64,000 nucleotides of DNA. Origin: Bacillota bacterium. GTDB taxonomy: Bacteria > Bacillota > UBA4882 > UBA8346. Every line of letters starts with the position of its first letter. The stretch's first letter is position 1. Below the pieces are notes generated by a model that made no database searches, had not been told where the DNA came from, and was given only the letters and a program-made list of their open reading frames with translations. Position numbers and translations under genes: made by a program. The stretch is from the NCBI GenBank assembly GCA_023415835.1, contig JAEZJK010000049.1, forward strand, positions 7,377 through 71,376. Reading direction: 5' to 3'. Of this stretch, positions 17,798-25,843 are shown piece after piece.

Positions 17798-18130
17798 TTA
17801 TTCACCATTATTTACCGAACTCCTCCTCTGCTCCGATTTTTTCCATTGGACTCGAAGCCCCGGCGCAAATGAAAAAGAGACGGTCCCCTGGCTAGTTTGG
17901 ACTATCCATCGATCATCCCTTATCCTCAATTGTAACGGAAATTTAAGCTTAACTACCGCAACCGAATCGCCCAAGCATAACCGGACCCCTCCTGAAATTA
18001 CCCGGCAGCTAAAACCGGAGCGGTTGGCGGTTAAGATTGAGCCAAGGTTGGTAAAGACAGCATAATATCCGAAACTCAAAACCAAGAGTATCCATAAGAT
18101 AATTATTAAAATCCTACCACAAAGTTTCAC
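17798..18130 (-). CDS. Unknown small membrane-anchored protein
   Basis: I do not recognise this 110-residue protein. A hydrophobic N-terminal segment (about 7-27, LIIILWILLVLSFGYYAVFT) would anchor it in the membrane with the rest outside. The remaining part looks beta-rich and ends in a basic, hydrophilic tail. It overlaps the end of the preceding gene by 17 nt in another frame, so the two are probably translationally coupled. Position between gpr and murJ hints at an envelope or sporulation role, which is only inference. Confidence 0.6.
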   Translation of the reverse strand: MKLCGRILIIILWILLVLSFGYYAVFTNLGSILTANRSGFSCRVISGGVRLCLGDSVAVVKLKFPLQLRIRDDRWIVQTSQGTVSFSFAPGLRVQWKKSEQRRSSVNNGE

Positions 18131-18791
18131 CGAAATTCCCCCGCCGGAGACTAGTTTCCCATATATCTAATAAAATATCGATCACCCTTATCCAGTGGTT
18201 AAAGGAGCAGGATGATTCCTCAAAGCTAATCCGGTAAAGAGCATTTTGACTCCCGGAGATTAGTTCTAAATTAAATAAGGGAGCCTCCGGTCGCTGGTTG
18301 GTTAATCTACTGAAAAATTCGGCCGCCATCATTTTAGGAATCGAAAATACCATGCTTGACCCGTCCAACCCCTCTTGTTTTCCGCCTCGATCCCACCCGA
18401 TTAAGAACTGTTGATTATTAAGCAATGGTTTCATTTGAGGGGAATTAAACCACTCCTTCTCTGAGGCTACATAGCGAATCACCCGCGCTCTTTCTTCTAT
18501 TCTTAATTGAACCTGTTTATTGAGCGCCTCGTATTTGTCATTCCTCTCATTTACCTCACTAACTAATACAACAGATGCTAATCTGGGGCTAGAGACCGTT
18601 ACTTCACGAACCTCCCGGGGACGAATTAAACCGGCCTCCGCCAATTCTACTGAAAACCGTTCAAAAGCTTCTCCGGCTAACTCCGGAAGGCTCAACCGGC
18701 TATTCAACAAGGAGCCAAGCAAACCTAATCCAAAAAAAATCGCCCCATAGTAAAAATAAACCTTCTTCCAACCGCTGATTTGGATTTGCAT
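18114..18791 (-). CDS. Unknown membrane-anchored protein next to gpr
   Basis: The 225-residue product is not recognised. One hydrophobic segment (about 12-30, YFYYGAIFFGLGLLGSLL) is followed by a helical, charged region (QVQLRIEERARVIRYVASEK) and a mixed domain. The ATG at 18791 has GGGGG eight nt upstream; an in-frame TTG at 18809 lacks a suitable site. It overlaps the following small gene and lies downstream of gpr, where many spore-formers have spoIIP. No amidase motif is visible, so it is not a SpoIIP. Confidence 0.65.
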   Translation of the reverse strand: MQIQISGWKKVYFYYGAIFFGLGLLGSLLNSRLSLPELAGEAFERFSVELAEAGLIRPREVREVTVSSPRLASVVLVSEVNERNDKYEALNKQVQLRIEERARVIRYVASEKEWFNSPQMKPLLNNQQFLIGWDRGGKQEGLDGSSMVFSIPKMMAAEFFSRLTNQRPEAPLFNLELISGSQNALYRISFEESSCSFNHWIRVIDILLDIWETSLRRGNFGETLW

Positions 18792-18974
18792 AGCGTCATC
18801 CCCCGGCAAAAGCTATGAGTAGGTTGGTAATTATAGAACATATATTTTACCATTTTAGGCGGTTTTATAAATACATTTAGAAAGATTCTGATACAATATA
18901 TCGTGTTCAGCCCAGATTGGTCCATCAACATATTGTATTAAAATGATAAATCTAGGATTTTTGAAACTCGCTCA

Positions 18975-19952
18975 TTAACTTAAATACCGGAACACTTCCT
19001 CCGGGCTGACCGCCGGATGTAAAGCGATATTCAGCGCCCCCGAGACTACCCTGGACAAACTATCAATCATTACATCTATCTCCTTGGGAGTAACAATTAA
19101 GCTACCCATATAAGGCGATAACACTCTTCTAATCAAATCCTTCTGGTCAATCGTTTGCAGGTTAACCATTCCCGGATGGCTTTTAAAGAGTTCTTCCATG
19201 GCGTCATGGACAATAGTAGCCGCTTCCACCACGGTAGGCACTCCGATGGCAATCACCGGCACCCCCATTGTCTGCGGGGTGATTCCGATCCGTTTGTTCC
19301 CCAGTCCGGAGCCGGGATGGATTCCAGTATCCGCAATTTGAATCGCTCCTCCCATCCTTCCGGTGGTTCGTGACGCTAACGCGTCGATTACCACAATAAA
19401 CCGGGGTTGAATCCGTTGGGCAACACCAATCACAATCTCCCCCGTTTCCATGCCGGTGCTGCCGAGTACCCCCGGCGCCAACGCGCAAACCGGCCGGAGA
19501 CCCCCTTTTTTTTCAGGCGGTGTCATCGATTTTAGGTGCCGTGTCACTAAAATATGCTCCACCACTTTCGGACCAAGCGCGTCCGGGGTCGCGTCCCAAT
19601 TACCTAGGCCAACTATTAAACAGGTGTCTTCTTCTTTAACTCCGATTCGGCCAATAAAACCTTCGATTTCTTTGGCGGTTAAAAAAGCGATCTCCTCGTG
19701 CCGGTCCCGATCGGTAGTCCTTAACCCGGGCGCTTCCAAAGTCACGTAGTACCCGGGAAGTTTATTCATCGCCCTCCCGGCCGCTTCGGTTTGAATGTTA
19801 ACCCTGGTAATCACCGTATCCCCTTGTTTTTCCGTCTCCGTTCCGACTCCGGGCGGCTCCTGGCCTTTTCCTTGCTGCATAAACATTTCCCTAGCTTCTA
19901 AAGCCAGATCGGTGTGGAGCTCACCAAGTAAAACCAAGTCTTGAGATTCCAT
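18975..19952 (-). CDS. gpr: Germination protease GPR
   Basis: The 325-residue product initiates breakdown of small acid-soluble spore proteins when spores germinate; it is made as a zymogen in the forespore. Recognisable blocks are HTDLALEAREM, GYYVTLEAPGL, VGLGNWDATPDALGP, GVLGSTGMETGEI and IDALASRTTGRMG, all characteristic of GPR. The ATG at 19952 lies behind GGGGAGG; an upstream in-frame ATG has no ribosome binding site. This is direct evidence that the organism forms endospores. The gene is close to rpsT, as in Bacillus. No convincing sigma-F/G promoter was found directly upstream. Confidence 0.96.
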   Translation of the reverse strand: MESQDLVLLGELHTDLALEAREMFMQQGKGQEPPGVGTETEKQGDTVITRVNIQTEAAGRAMNKLPGYYVTLEAPGLRTTDRDRHEEIAFLTAKEIEGFIGRIGVKEEDTCLIVGLGNWDATPDALGPKVVEHILVTRHLKSMTPPEKKGGLRPVCALAPGVLGSTGMETGEIVIGVAQRIQPRFIVVIDALASRTTGRMGGAIQIADTGIHPGSGLGNKRIGITPQTMGVPVIAIGVPTVVEAATIVHDAMEELFKSHPGMVNLQTIDQKDLIRRVLSPYMGSLIVTPKEIDVMIDSLSRVVSGALNIALHPAVSPEEVFRYLS

Positions 19953-19991
19953 CAATAAATTCCTCCCCATCAAATCTAAGCCTGATGGCTT

Positions 19992-20342
19992 TTAGTCTTG
20001 ATACTTACGATAGATCAATTCGTACCATTCATTTGGAAGCAATAGTTCCAAAAAAACCAGTCCCAAGTATGCGACTATTATTCCCAAGAATGTAAGCTTC
20101 ACACCGGGGAAATAGTACCCAAACAAAAGAAGGACGATGATTATACTGAACCCGCATAGCGGAACCTGTTGCTGTTTGGGTAACTTCCCGGCGCTAATCT
20201 TTCTGGCGATCCCGGTTAAAAAAGCTGCAATTAAAGCAATGAGCAAGATTATAAACCGTCCGCCGGGTCGAAACGCCGGAACCAATAACTGGGTAAAAAT
20301 TAACAATAATGCAATATATGAGAATCTAATTAAGAAAAACAA
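19992..20342 (-). CDS. Small hydrophobic membrane protein of unknown function
   Basis: The 116-residue protein consists of four hydrophobic stretches (about 4-20, 28-46, 64-78 and 82-100) separated by a short basic loop with LPKQQQ. No family is recognised. The start is TTG behind GGTGG. It lies just upstream of gpr on the same strand and could be co-transcribed with it. Confidence 0.6.
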   Translation of the reverse strand: MFFLIRFSYIALLLIFTQLLVPAFRPGGRFIILLIALIAAFLTGIARKISAGKLPKQQQVPLCGFSIIIVLLLFGYYFPGVKLTFLGIIVAYLGLVFLELLLPNEWYELIYRKYQD

Positions 20343-20420
20343 ACTTTAACCACCTATTCGCTAAAACAAGAGTAACCATATTTTGCCCGATTCAACATAA
20401 TTTATTGCAAATTGTTCTTC

Positions 20421-20515
20421 CCATATAGGATGAAGTAAATTCATTAATTTTTTCATCATGGCCAGCTTTAGGGACAGATTTATATAAGAGATTTAATTCA
20501 TCTTATATTATGGTA
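20421..20515. repeat. GGATGAAG-ended palindromic element, copy 2
   Basis: It begins CCATATAGGATGAAGTAAAT, matching 13055-13074 at 19 of 20 positions, and ends with the imperfect complement ATTTAATTCATCTTATATTATGG split over 20491-20513. The interior differs from copy 1. It lies in the leader region upstream of the CsgG-like gene. Confidence 0.55.
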
Positions 20516-20520
20516 AAAAT

Positions 20521-20552
20521 TTGTTTTTCTTCAATTATTCTTATGCTATAAT
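20521..20552 (+). promoter_or_regulatory. Likely extended -10 promoter of the CsgG-like gene
   Basis: TG at 20544-20545 followed by TATAAT at 20547-20552 makes a good extended -10 element. The only -35-like sequence (TTGTTT, 20521-20526) is 20 nt away, which is long. The gene starts 21 nt after the -10 box. Confidence 0.5.
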
Positions 20553-20573
20553 TGCAGTGAGGAGGCTGATGTT

Positions 20574-21509
20574 ATGAAAAAACATTTGTTTTTATGGTGC
20601 TTTACTTTTTTAGTTATAAGTTTAATGGCCCTACCAACCCTAAGCGCTGAAAAATATAAAATAGCGGTCCTTCCCTTCGATGATGGTTCAATCCAAGAAC
20701 GGTGGTGGGATCAAAGCTGGGAACTGGGCAAAGGCGTTTCCGACGAACTGATCACCGCCTTGTTGGATACTGACAAGTTTCGGCTAATTGAACGGGAACA
20801 ATTGGATAAGGTCCTTCAAGAACAAGATTTTGGAACCAGCGGCCGGGTTGATGCGCAATCGGCGGCAAAGATCGGTAAAGTCCTGGGCGTTAAATATTTG
20901 GTAATGGGCCGAGTCACCGAATTCAGCTTTAAATCCTCCGGCGGCGGAGCCATCGGTAAAAAAGGAATCGGCCTCGGAGTCAAAACCACCACTGCCCGAG
21001 TAACCATTGACGCCCGATTGGTGGAAACTTCCACCGCAGAAATTCTCACCGGAGTAAAAGGCGCCGGTGAGAAAAAACAGACCAATCTCGGTTTAGTTTA
21101 TGACTGGAGCGCAATTAGTTTCGGGAGTGATGAGTTCCGCAAAACCAATATCGGCTTAGCTCTTCGCGAAGCAATCACCCAATTGGCCAACGGACTATCG
21201 GAAAAAGCATATGGAAATGCTGAACCTCCAGGGGTACTAACCGGACAAATAGCTTATGTCAGCGGCTCTAAAGTATATATCAACCTGGGCTCTTCTAATG
21301 GAGTCAAACCAGGAATGGTCTTTACCGTCTATCACATCTTGGATTTGGTTAAAGACCCGTCGACCGGCGAAGTCATTGATGAAGTGAGCGAACCGGTAGC
21401 GGAGATCACGGTTACCGAAGTTAAAGAAAAAGCCTCAACCTGTACCGTTACAACCAAGTTAAGTGTTAAATATGAAATCGCCGTTCAAGATCAAGTAAAA
21501 CAAAAATAG
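20574..21509 (+). CDS. Secreted CsgG-family protein
   Basis: The 311-residue precursor starts with a signal peptide (MKKHLFLWCFTFLVISLMAL, likely cleaved after LSA near residue 25). The next region is the CsgG/TolB-like fold: KIAVLPFDDGS, ELITALLDTDKFRLIEREQL, then IGKVLGVKYLVMGRVTEF. The C-terminal 90 residues (LTGQIAYVSGSKVYINLGSS) form a separate beta domain of the kind found in FlgT and related proteins. CsgG is the outer-membrane curli secretion pore in Proteobacteria; in Bacillota similar proteins exist without curli, so a role in envelope assembly is inference. There is no lipobox cysteine, unlike true CsgG. GGAGG lies 8 nt before the ATG. Confidence 0.8.
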   Translation: MKKHLFLWCFTFLVISLMALPTLSAEKYKIAVLPFDDGSIQERWWDQSWELGKGVSDELITALLDTDKFRLIEREQLDKVLQEQDFGTSGRVDAQSAAKIGKVLGVKYLVMGRVTEFSFKSSGGGAIGKKGIGLGVKTTTARVTIDARLVETSTAEILTGVKGAGEKKQTNLGLVYDWSAISFGSDEFRKTNIGLALREAITQLANGLSEKAYGNAEPPGVLTGQIAYVSGSKVYINLGSSNGVKPGMVFTVYHILDLVKDPSTGEVIDEVSEPVAEITVTEVKEKASTCTVTTKLSVKYEIAVQDQVKQK

Positions 21510-21540
21510 GAAGAGTTAGGCTTCGACTTTAGACAAAGTG

Positions 21541-21569
21541 TTGCAAATATAATCAAACCATGTTAAAAT
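21541..21569 (+). promoter_or_regulatory. Sigma-A promoter of rpsT
   Basis: TTGCAA (21541-21546), a 17-nt spacer and TAAAAT (21564-21569), with TG one base upstream of the -10 box. The rpsT start codon follows 53 nt downstream. Confidence 0.75.
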
Positions 21570-21622
21570 AAATTTTGTTGAAATTGGGGTATTATTGCCT
21601 GCAGTATAAGGAGGTGAAAGAT

Positions 21623-21886
21623 TTGCCGAATATTAAGTCAGCTGAGAAACGGGTTAAAATTGCCGATCGGCAACACTCGGCCAATATATCCAAACGTTCA
21701 ATCCTTAAAAATTCTCTCAAAAACGCCCTCTCCTCCATTACTGCCGGAAAGGCGGAAGCTAAGTCGGATTTGATGAATGCCATTAAAAAGATTGATGAGG
21801 CTGCCTGCAAAGGAATTATTCACAAAAATCAAGCCGCCCGTCGCAAATCACGTTTAACTAAAAAGTTAAACGCCATGGCGAAATAA
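21623..21886 (+). CDS. rpsT: 30S ribosomal protein S20
   Basis: The 87-residue basic helical protein starts LPNIKSAEKRVKIADRQ, the usual S20 N-terminus, and binds 16S rRNA during 30S assembly. The start is TTG at 21623, chosen because AGGAGGTG lies six nt upstream; the frame extends to 21575 but that part is unlike S20. It has its own promoter and terminator. In Bacillus rpsT neighbours gpr; here a CsgG-like gene and a small membrane protein have come between them. Confidence 0.96.
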   Translation: MPNIKSAEKRVKIADRQHSANISKRSILKNSLKNALSSITAGKAEAKSDLMNAIKKIDEAACKGIIHKNQAARRKSRLTKKLNAMAK

Positions 21887-21902
21887 CAAACATAAAACCA
21901 AG

Positions 21903-21924
21903 GAGCCTGTAAAGGCTCTTTTTT
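21903..21924 (+). terminator. Rho-independent terminator of rpsT
   Basis: Stem GAGCCT/AGGCTC (21903-21908 with 21913-21918), 4-nt loop, followed by six T residues, 17 nt after the rpsT stop codon. Confidence 0.9.
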
Positions 21925-21967
21925 CTTTCTTCACAAATATAGTTTTTCAGACTTCAAACTGCATTCT

Positions 21968-22738
21968 TTATAATCTAACCGGTATTTGACGGGAGGCGAA
22001 ATATTCCTTGGCCTGTCTAATGCTGTATTCTCGGTAATGAAAGATTGAAGCGGCCAAAACCGCATCGGATTTGCCTAGTACAATTCCATCCGCCAGATGT
22101 TCGAGGTTTCCGACTCCACCCGAGGCAATTACCGGGATCCCCACTACTTCGGTTACAGCCCGGTTAAGCTCATTGTCGTACCCATCTTTGGTCCCATCCC
22201 GGTCCATACTGGTTAGTAAGATCTCTCCCGCCCCAAGTTTTTCGACTTGTTTGGCCCAGTCCTTAACGTCGATCCCGGTAGGAGTCCGCCCGCCATGGAT
22301 AAAAACTTCCCATCCCCCGGAAGGATCGTCCTTAATCCGGCGCTGGGCGTCAATTGCCACCACCACACATTGTGAACCGAATAATTCAGCTCCATCCGCG
22401 ATCAAGCGCGGATTCCGGACAGCAGCCGTATTAATAGCAGTTTTATCGGCTCCGGCAAGTAAAATGGCGCGCATATCATCGGTACTGGCGATTCCGCCTC
22501 CGACCGTATAAGGAATAAAAACTTGTTTCGCCACGTGTTTAACCATTTCCACTACGGTCTTACGACGTTCATGGGATGCGGTGATATCAAGAAAGACCAA
22601 TTCATCGGCGCCTTCCCGATCATAAAAAGCCGCCAATTCTACCGGATCACCCGCGTCCCTAAGCTGTAAAAATTCAGTTCCTTTTACTACCCTGCCATCT
22701 TTTACATCCAGACAAGGAATAATTCGTTTGGTAAGCAT
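21968..22738 (-). CDS. hisF: Imidazole glycerol phosphate synthase, cyclase subunit HisF
   Basis: The 256-residue TIM barrel converts PRFAR plus ammonia to imidazole glycerol phosphate and AICAR. Start MLTKRIIPCLDVKDGRVVKG, with catalytic Asp11 in CLDV, and GEILLTSMDRDGTKDGYD carrying the second catalytic Asp. It is the last gene of a minus-strand his cluster and lies 88 nt after hisH, its glutaminase partner. The hisA gene usual between hisH and hisF is missing. Confidence 0.97.
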   Translation of the reverse strand: MLTKRIIPCLDVKDGRVVKGTEFLQLRDAGDPVELAAFYDREGADELVFLDITASHERRKTVVEMVKHVAKQVFIPYTVGGGIASTDDMRAILLAGADKTAINTAAVRNPRLIADGAELFGSQCVVVAIDAQRRIKDDPSGGWEVFIHGGRTPTGIDVKDWAKQVEKLGAGEILLTSMDRDGTKDGYDNELNRAVTEVVGIPVIASGGVGNLEHLADGIVLGKSDAVLAASIFHYREYSIRQAKEYFASRQIPVRL

Positions 22739-22826
22739 TTTGTATAATCCTCTCCAAGACGAAACTTATTTCACTTACGCTTCACCCGAAATATTACCTC
22801 AACCCTTCGCTGTGGGAGATTAACAA

Positions 22827-23453
22827 TTATAATTCGGCAAAATTTTTTAAGATTTGAAGCCCTACGCAGCTACTTTTTTCGGGATGAAACTGAAAAGCAA
22901 AAACATTTCCCGTTGCAATACCCGAACAATAGTCAATCCCATAATTGGTGGCGCAAGCGATCAAAGCGGTATCAGCGGGCTTAACATAGTAAGAATGGAC
23001 GAAATAAAAAAAGCTTCCGTCCTCAATCCCGCGCCAAATCCGATTTTCCTTATTTTCCTTATTGATCGTAACTTGATTCCAACCTATCTGTGGAACCTTT
23101 AATTCTTCTGACGGGAACCGGAGCACTTGCCCTGGTAAAATTCCCAAACCCGACACCCGGGTCAATTGTTCCCCGAAAACTTCAGCACTTTCTTGGAAGA
23201 GCATTTGCAGGCCGAGACAAATTCCGAGCAACGGCCTTCCGGAAGCGGCAACTTCCTTGACAACCGGGACCATACCGGCCCCGGCCAAGCTTTCCATGGA
23301 CTTCCCGAAAGCCCCCACCCCCGGAAGGACCACTCGCTCCGCTTTCCGGACGATTTCCGGATCTGAGGTGACTAGCGCTTGATATCCCAAGAAAGTAAAG
23401 GCCTTTTCGACGCTTCGTAAATTCCCGGCTCCATAATCAATAATTGCAATCAT
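22827..23453 (-). CDS. hisH: Imidazole glycerol phosphate synthase, glutaminase subunit HisH
   Basis: The 208-residue class I glutamine amidotransferase supplies ammonia to HisF. Seen: IIDYGAGNLRSVEKAF at the start, GICLGLQMLF with the nucleophilic Cys (about residue 79), and a C-terminal FQFHPEKSS with the catalytic His and Glu. It starts two nt after the hisB stop, so the two are coupled. Confidence 0.97.
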   Translation of the reverse strand: MIAIIDYGAGNLRSVEKAFTFLGYQALVTSDPEIVRKAERVVLPGVGAFGKSMESLAGAGMVPVVKEVAASGRPLLGICLGLQMLFQESAEVFGEQLTRVSGLGILPGQVLRFPSEELKVPQIGWNQVTINKENKENRIWRGIEDGSFFYFVHSYYVKPADTALIACATNYGIDYCSGIATGNVFAFQFHPEKSSCVGLQILKNFAEL

Positions 23454-23455
23454 TA

Positions 23456-24043
23456 TTATTCCAGCACTCCCTTGGTCGACGGGATACCCTTGATCCTTTC
23501 GTCAAATTGCGATGCGGCAGCTAACGCTCTTCCAAAAGCTTTAAAAATCGCTTCGGCCGAGTGGTGCAAATTGTCGCCATCCAATAGCCGGATGTGAAGG
23601 TTCATTCCCGCCTGGAACGAAACCGCTTGAAAAAACTCCTTAATCAGCTCCAGATCGAAAGTTCCTAACTGCCCTTTGCCCAGATCGGCTTCGAATTTCA
23701 AAAAGGGGCGTCCGCTTAGATCGATAGCCACTAAAGCCAATGCCTCATCCATGGGAATAACCGCATGGCCGTACCTGCTAATTCCGTTTTTAGCGCCCAG
23801 CGCTTTTTTGAGCGCCTGGCCAAAAACAATCCCGACGTCTTCCACAGTATGATGGGCATCGACTTCCAAATCCCCCTGGGCCGAGACCTTTAGATCCAAA
23901 AATCCATGCTTGGCGATGTGAGTTAGCATATGATCGAAAAAACCGACTCCGGTTTGGATCTCATAAATTCCCGAACCCTCCAGGGACAACTCTAGTTTTA
24001 TTTTAGTCTCTTTGGTGCTGCGTTCGATAAAGGCGTCACGCAT
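23456..24043 (-). CDS. hisB: Imidazoleglycerol-phosphate dehydratase HisB
   Basis: The 195-residue enzyme dehydrates IGP to imidazole acetol phosphate. Its Mn-binding repeats are visible as VGFFDHMLTHIAKHG, DAHHTVEDVGI and the later HHSAEAIFKAFG. It is monofunctional, without a phosphatase domain. The ATG at 24043 (MRDAFIERSTKETKI) is chosen over the 16-residue longer frame because it gives the normal N-terminus and has GGGGTGA upstream. About 290 nt filled with two dispersed palindromes separate it from hisD. Confidence 0.96.
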   Translation of the reverse strand: MRDAFIERSTKETKIKLELSLEGSGIYEIQTGVGFFDHMLTHIAKHGFLDLKVSAQGDLEVDAHHTVEDVGIVFGQALKKALGAKNGISRYGHAVIPMDEALALVAIDLSGRPFLKFEADLGKGQLGTFDLELIKEFFQAVSFQAGMNLHIRLLDGDNLHHSAEAIFKAFGRALAAASQFDERIKGIPSTKGVLE

Positions 24044-24094
24044 TGGAATCACCCCGTAATCAGTTTTTAAATCGTGAATCACAGATATCAATCT

Positions 24095-24190
24095 CTTGGA
24101 TCGTGCTCGTGCTTAGCGAAGCGGTGCTGGTAATCGTTTCTCAAACAAGATACTCGTAAACAACATTGATTACGATTATGAGTACGAGCT
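24095..24190. repeat. CGTGCTCGTAATC-type palindrome, copy 1 (between hisD and hisB)
   Basis: A left arm with TCGTGCTCGTGC and GGTGCTGGTAATCG and a right arm GATTACGATTATGAGTACGA form a slipped inverted repeat. The block CGTGC, GCGAAGCGGTGCTGGTAATC corresponds to CGTGC, GCAAAACGGTGCTCGTAATC at 31819-31846. Confidence 0.6.
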
Positions 24191-24194
24191 CGAA

Positions 24195-24275
24195 CCGAAA
24201 TCAGTGTTAATCTGCGTTAATCCTGTCTAAAACAAGGTTTTATTTGACAGGATTAACCGGATCTAATGGATTTCA
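24195..24275. repeat. GTTAATCCTGTC palindrome (between hisD and hisB)
   Basis: A perfect 12-bp core GTTAATCCTGTC (24216-24227) pairs with GACAGGATTAAC (24246-24257). Imperfect outer arms extend it: GAAATCAGTGTTAATCTGC on the left and GATCTAATGGATTTC on the right. No T-tract suits a terminator for the his genes. Confidence 0.6.
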
Positions 24276-24333
24276 ACAACTACCTCATTTAGAGCCATGT
24301 CAAACGCTCTGTCTTGCCTAATTAGATAGGCTT

Positions 24334-25647
24334 CTACTTTCCAAGCCTGACTCTGATCGCATTCGCATGGGCGTCCAGGCCTTCGACGGCGGCGATTTTC
24401 AATGCGGATGATCCGTATTTTTCGATTCCGGGCTTATGATAAGCGATGATACTGGTCCGTTTGATAAAATGGTCGACGCTTAAACCGGAAGCGAACCGGG
24501 CTGTGCCATTGGTAGGCAGCACGTGATTGGTCCCGGCGATATAGTCGCCCACCGGCTCAGTGGAGTAAGGCCCGATAAAAACCGCCCCGGCATGTTTGAT
24601 TTGGTGTAAATGGTTCCAGGGGTCGGCCACCAATAACTCCAAATGCTCCGGAGCGGTGTAATTCGCAAATTCAAAAGCCTCTTCCAGGTCTTTGGTGATA
24701 ATAATCGCGCCGCTTTTCTCCAAAGAAGCGCTGGCAATTTGATTCCGGGACAATTGGGCTAACTGCTTTTCCACTTCAACGGCTACTGCTTGGGCCAGTT
24801 CCGGGGAAGGGGTCAGTAAAAAAGCCCCGGCTTCATCAACCGGTCCGTGTTCGGCTTGGGAAAGCAGATCGGCCGCCAGATAAGCGGGGTTATTGTTTGC
24901 ATCGGCGATAATCAAAATCTCACTGGGCCCGGCCAGCATATCCAGTCCGACATAGCCGAAGACCTGCCGTTTGGCCTCGGTGACATACTGGTTCCCGGGT
25001 CCGGTAATCACATCCACGGGGTTGATCATATCAGTTCCAAAAGCCATGGCGGCAATCGCTTGGGAGCCGCCTACTTTGTAAACTTCAGCAATACCGCATT
25101 CGGAAGCAGTAGCCAACAGATATGGGTTAACCCCGCCGGAGGAATTGGGCGGAGTACAGATGACGATTCGCTTCACCCCGGCGACCACCGCGGGGAGGAC
25201 ATTCATTAATAAGGAAGAGACCAGCGGAGTGCTCCCGGCCACTCCCCCCGGAACATAAAGGCCTGCCGAATCAACCGGGATATAGCGTTGTCCCAGGACA
25301 ATCCCGTCTTCTTTAATGTCCAGCCAGTCTTTGGGGAGTTGTTTTTGGTGAAAAGCGAGGATGTTAGTTTTTGCTTGGCGTATCGCTTCAAAAAAGCCGG
25401 CCGGTACTGTATTGCAGGCGGCTTCAAATTCCTGCCCGGAAACCCTGAGTTGATCCGGTTCCAGTTGAACCCGGTCAAACCTGGCGGTAAACTCGAGCAG
25501 CGCTTGATCGCCCCGTTCTTTAACTTCGTTAAGGATCGCCGCCACCCGATTGGTAATCTCCGCTTGGTTTTGCCCGGTTACCGTCGGCCGCCTGTTTAAA
25601 TATTGAAGCACTTCAGCTTGTCGATTATCAGTGCGTAGTATTCTCAT
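24334..25647 (-). CDS. hisD: Histidinol dehydrogenase HisD
   Basis: The 437-residue NAD- and zinc-dependent enzyme carries out the last two oxidations to histidine. Conserved blocks: GLYVPGGVAGSTPLVSSLLM, KVGGSQAIAAMAFGT, GPGNQYVTEAKRQVFG, DMLAGPSEILI, LLSQAEHGP (zinc ligands) and the C-terminal VEGLDAHANAIRVRLGK. The ATG at 25647 lies behind AAAAGGGA; a seven-residue longer frame is less likely. It leads the cluster hisD-B-H-F. No T-box or leader peptide with His codons was recognised upstream. Confidence 0.97.
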   Translation of the reverse strand: MRILRTDNRQAEVLQYLNRRPTVTGQNQAEITNRVAAILNEVKERGDQALLEFTARFDRVQLEPDQLRVSGQEFEAACNTVPAGFFEAIRQAKTNILAFHQKQLPKDWLDIKEDGIVLGQRYIPVDSAGLYVPGGVAGSTPLVSSLLMNVLPAVVAGVKRIVICTPPNSSGGVNPYLLATASECGIAEVYKVGGSQAIAAMAFGTDMINPVDVITGPGNQYVTEAKRQVFGYVGLDMLAGPSEILIIADANNNPAYLAADLLSQAEHGPVDEAGAFLLTPSPELAQAVAVEVEKQLAQLSRNQIASASLEKSGAIIITKDLEEAFEFANYTAPEHLELLVADPWNHLHQIKHAGAVFIGPYSTEPVGDYIAGTNHVLPTNGTARFASGLSVDHFIKRTSIIAYHKPGIEKYGSSALKIAAVEGLDAHANAIRVRLGK

Positions 25648-25843
25648 AATTAGTCCCTTTTCCGCCAATTTTTACTTTAATCTACCATAGGAATTCGGGA
25701 ATGTCAATTGAAGTATGGATAGTTAGTTAAATGTTAAGACTTGAACTAGATGGTTGAAGCAGACTGCTTCCACATGTCTGAATGCGGGTGAGCCCACTGG
25801 TATTTTGGGTTAGGTGAAATGTGAAAAAACTGATAGATGAGGC

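Noticed and set aside
25648..25843. T-box or attenuator upstream of hisD
   Set aside because: No AGGGTGGNACCGCG-like motif or His-rich leader peptide; only a short GAAGCAG/CTGCTTC dyad is present.
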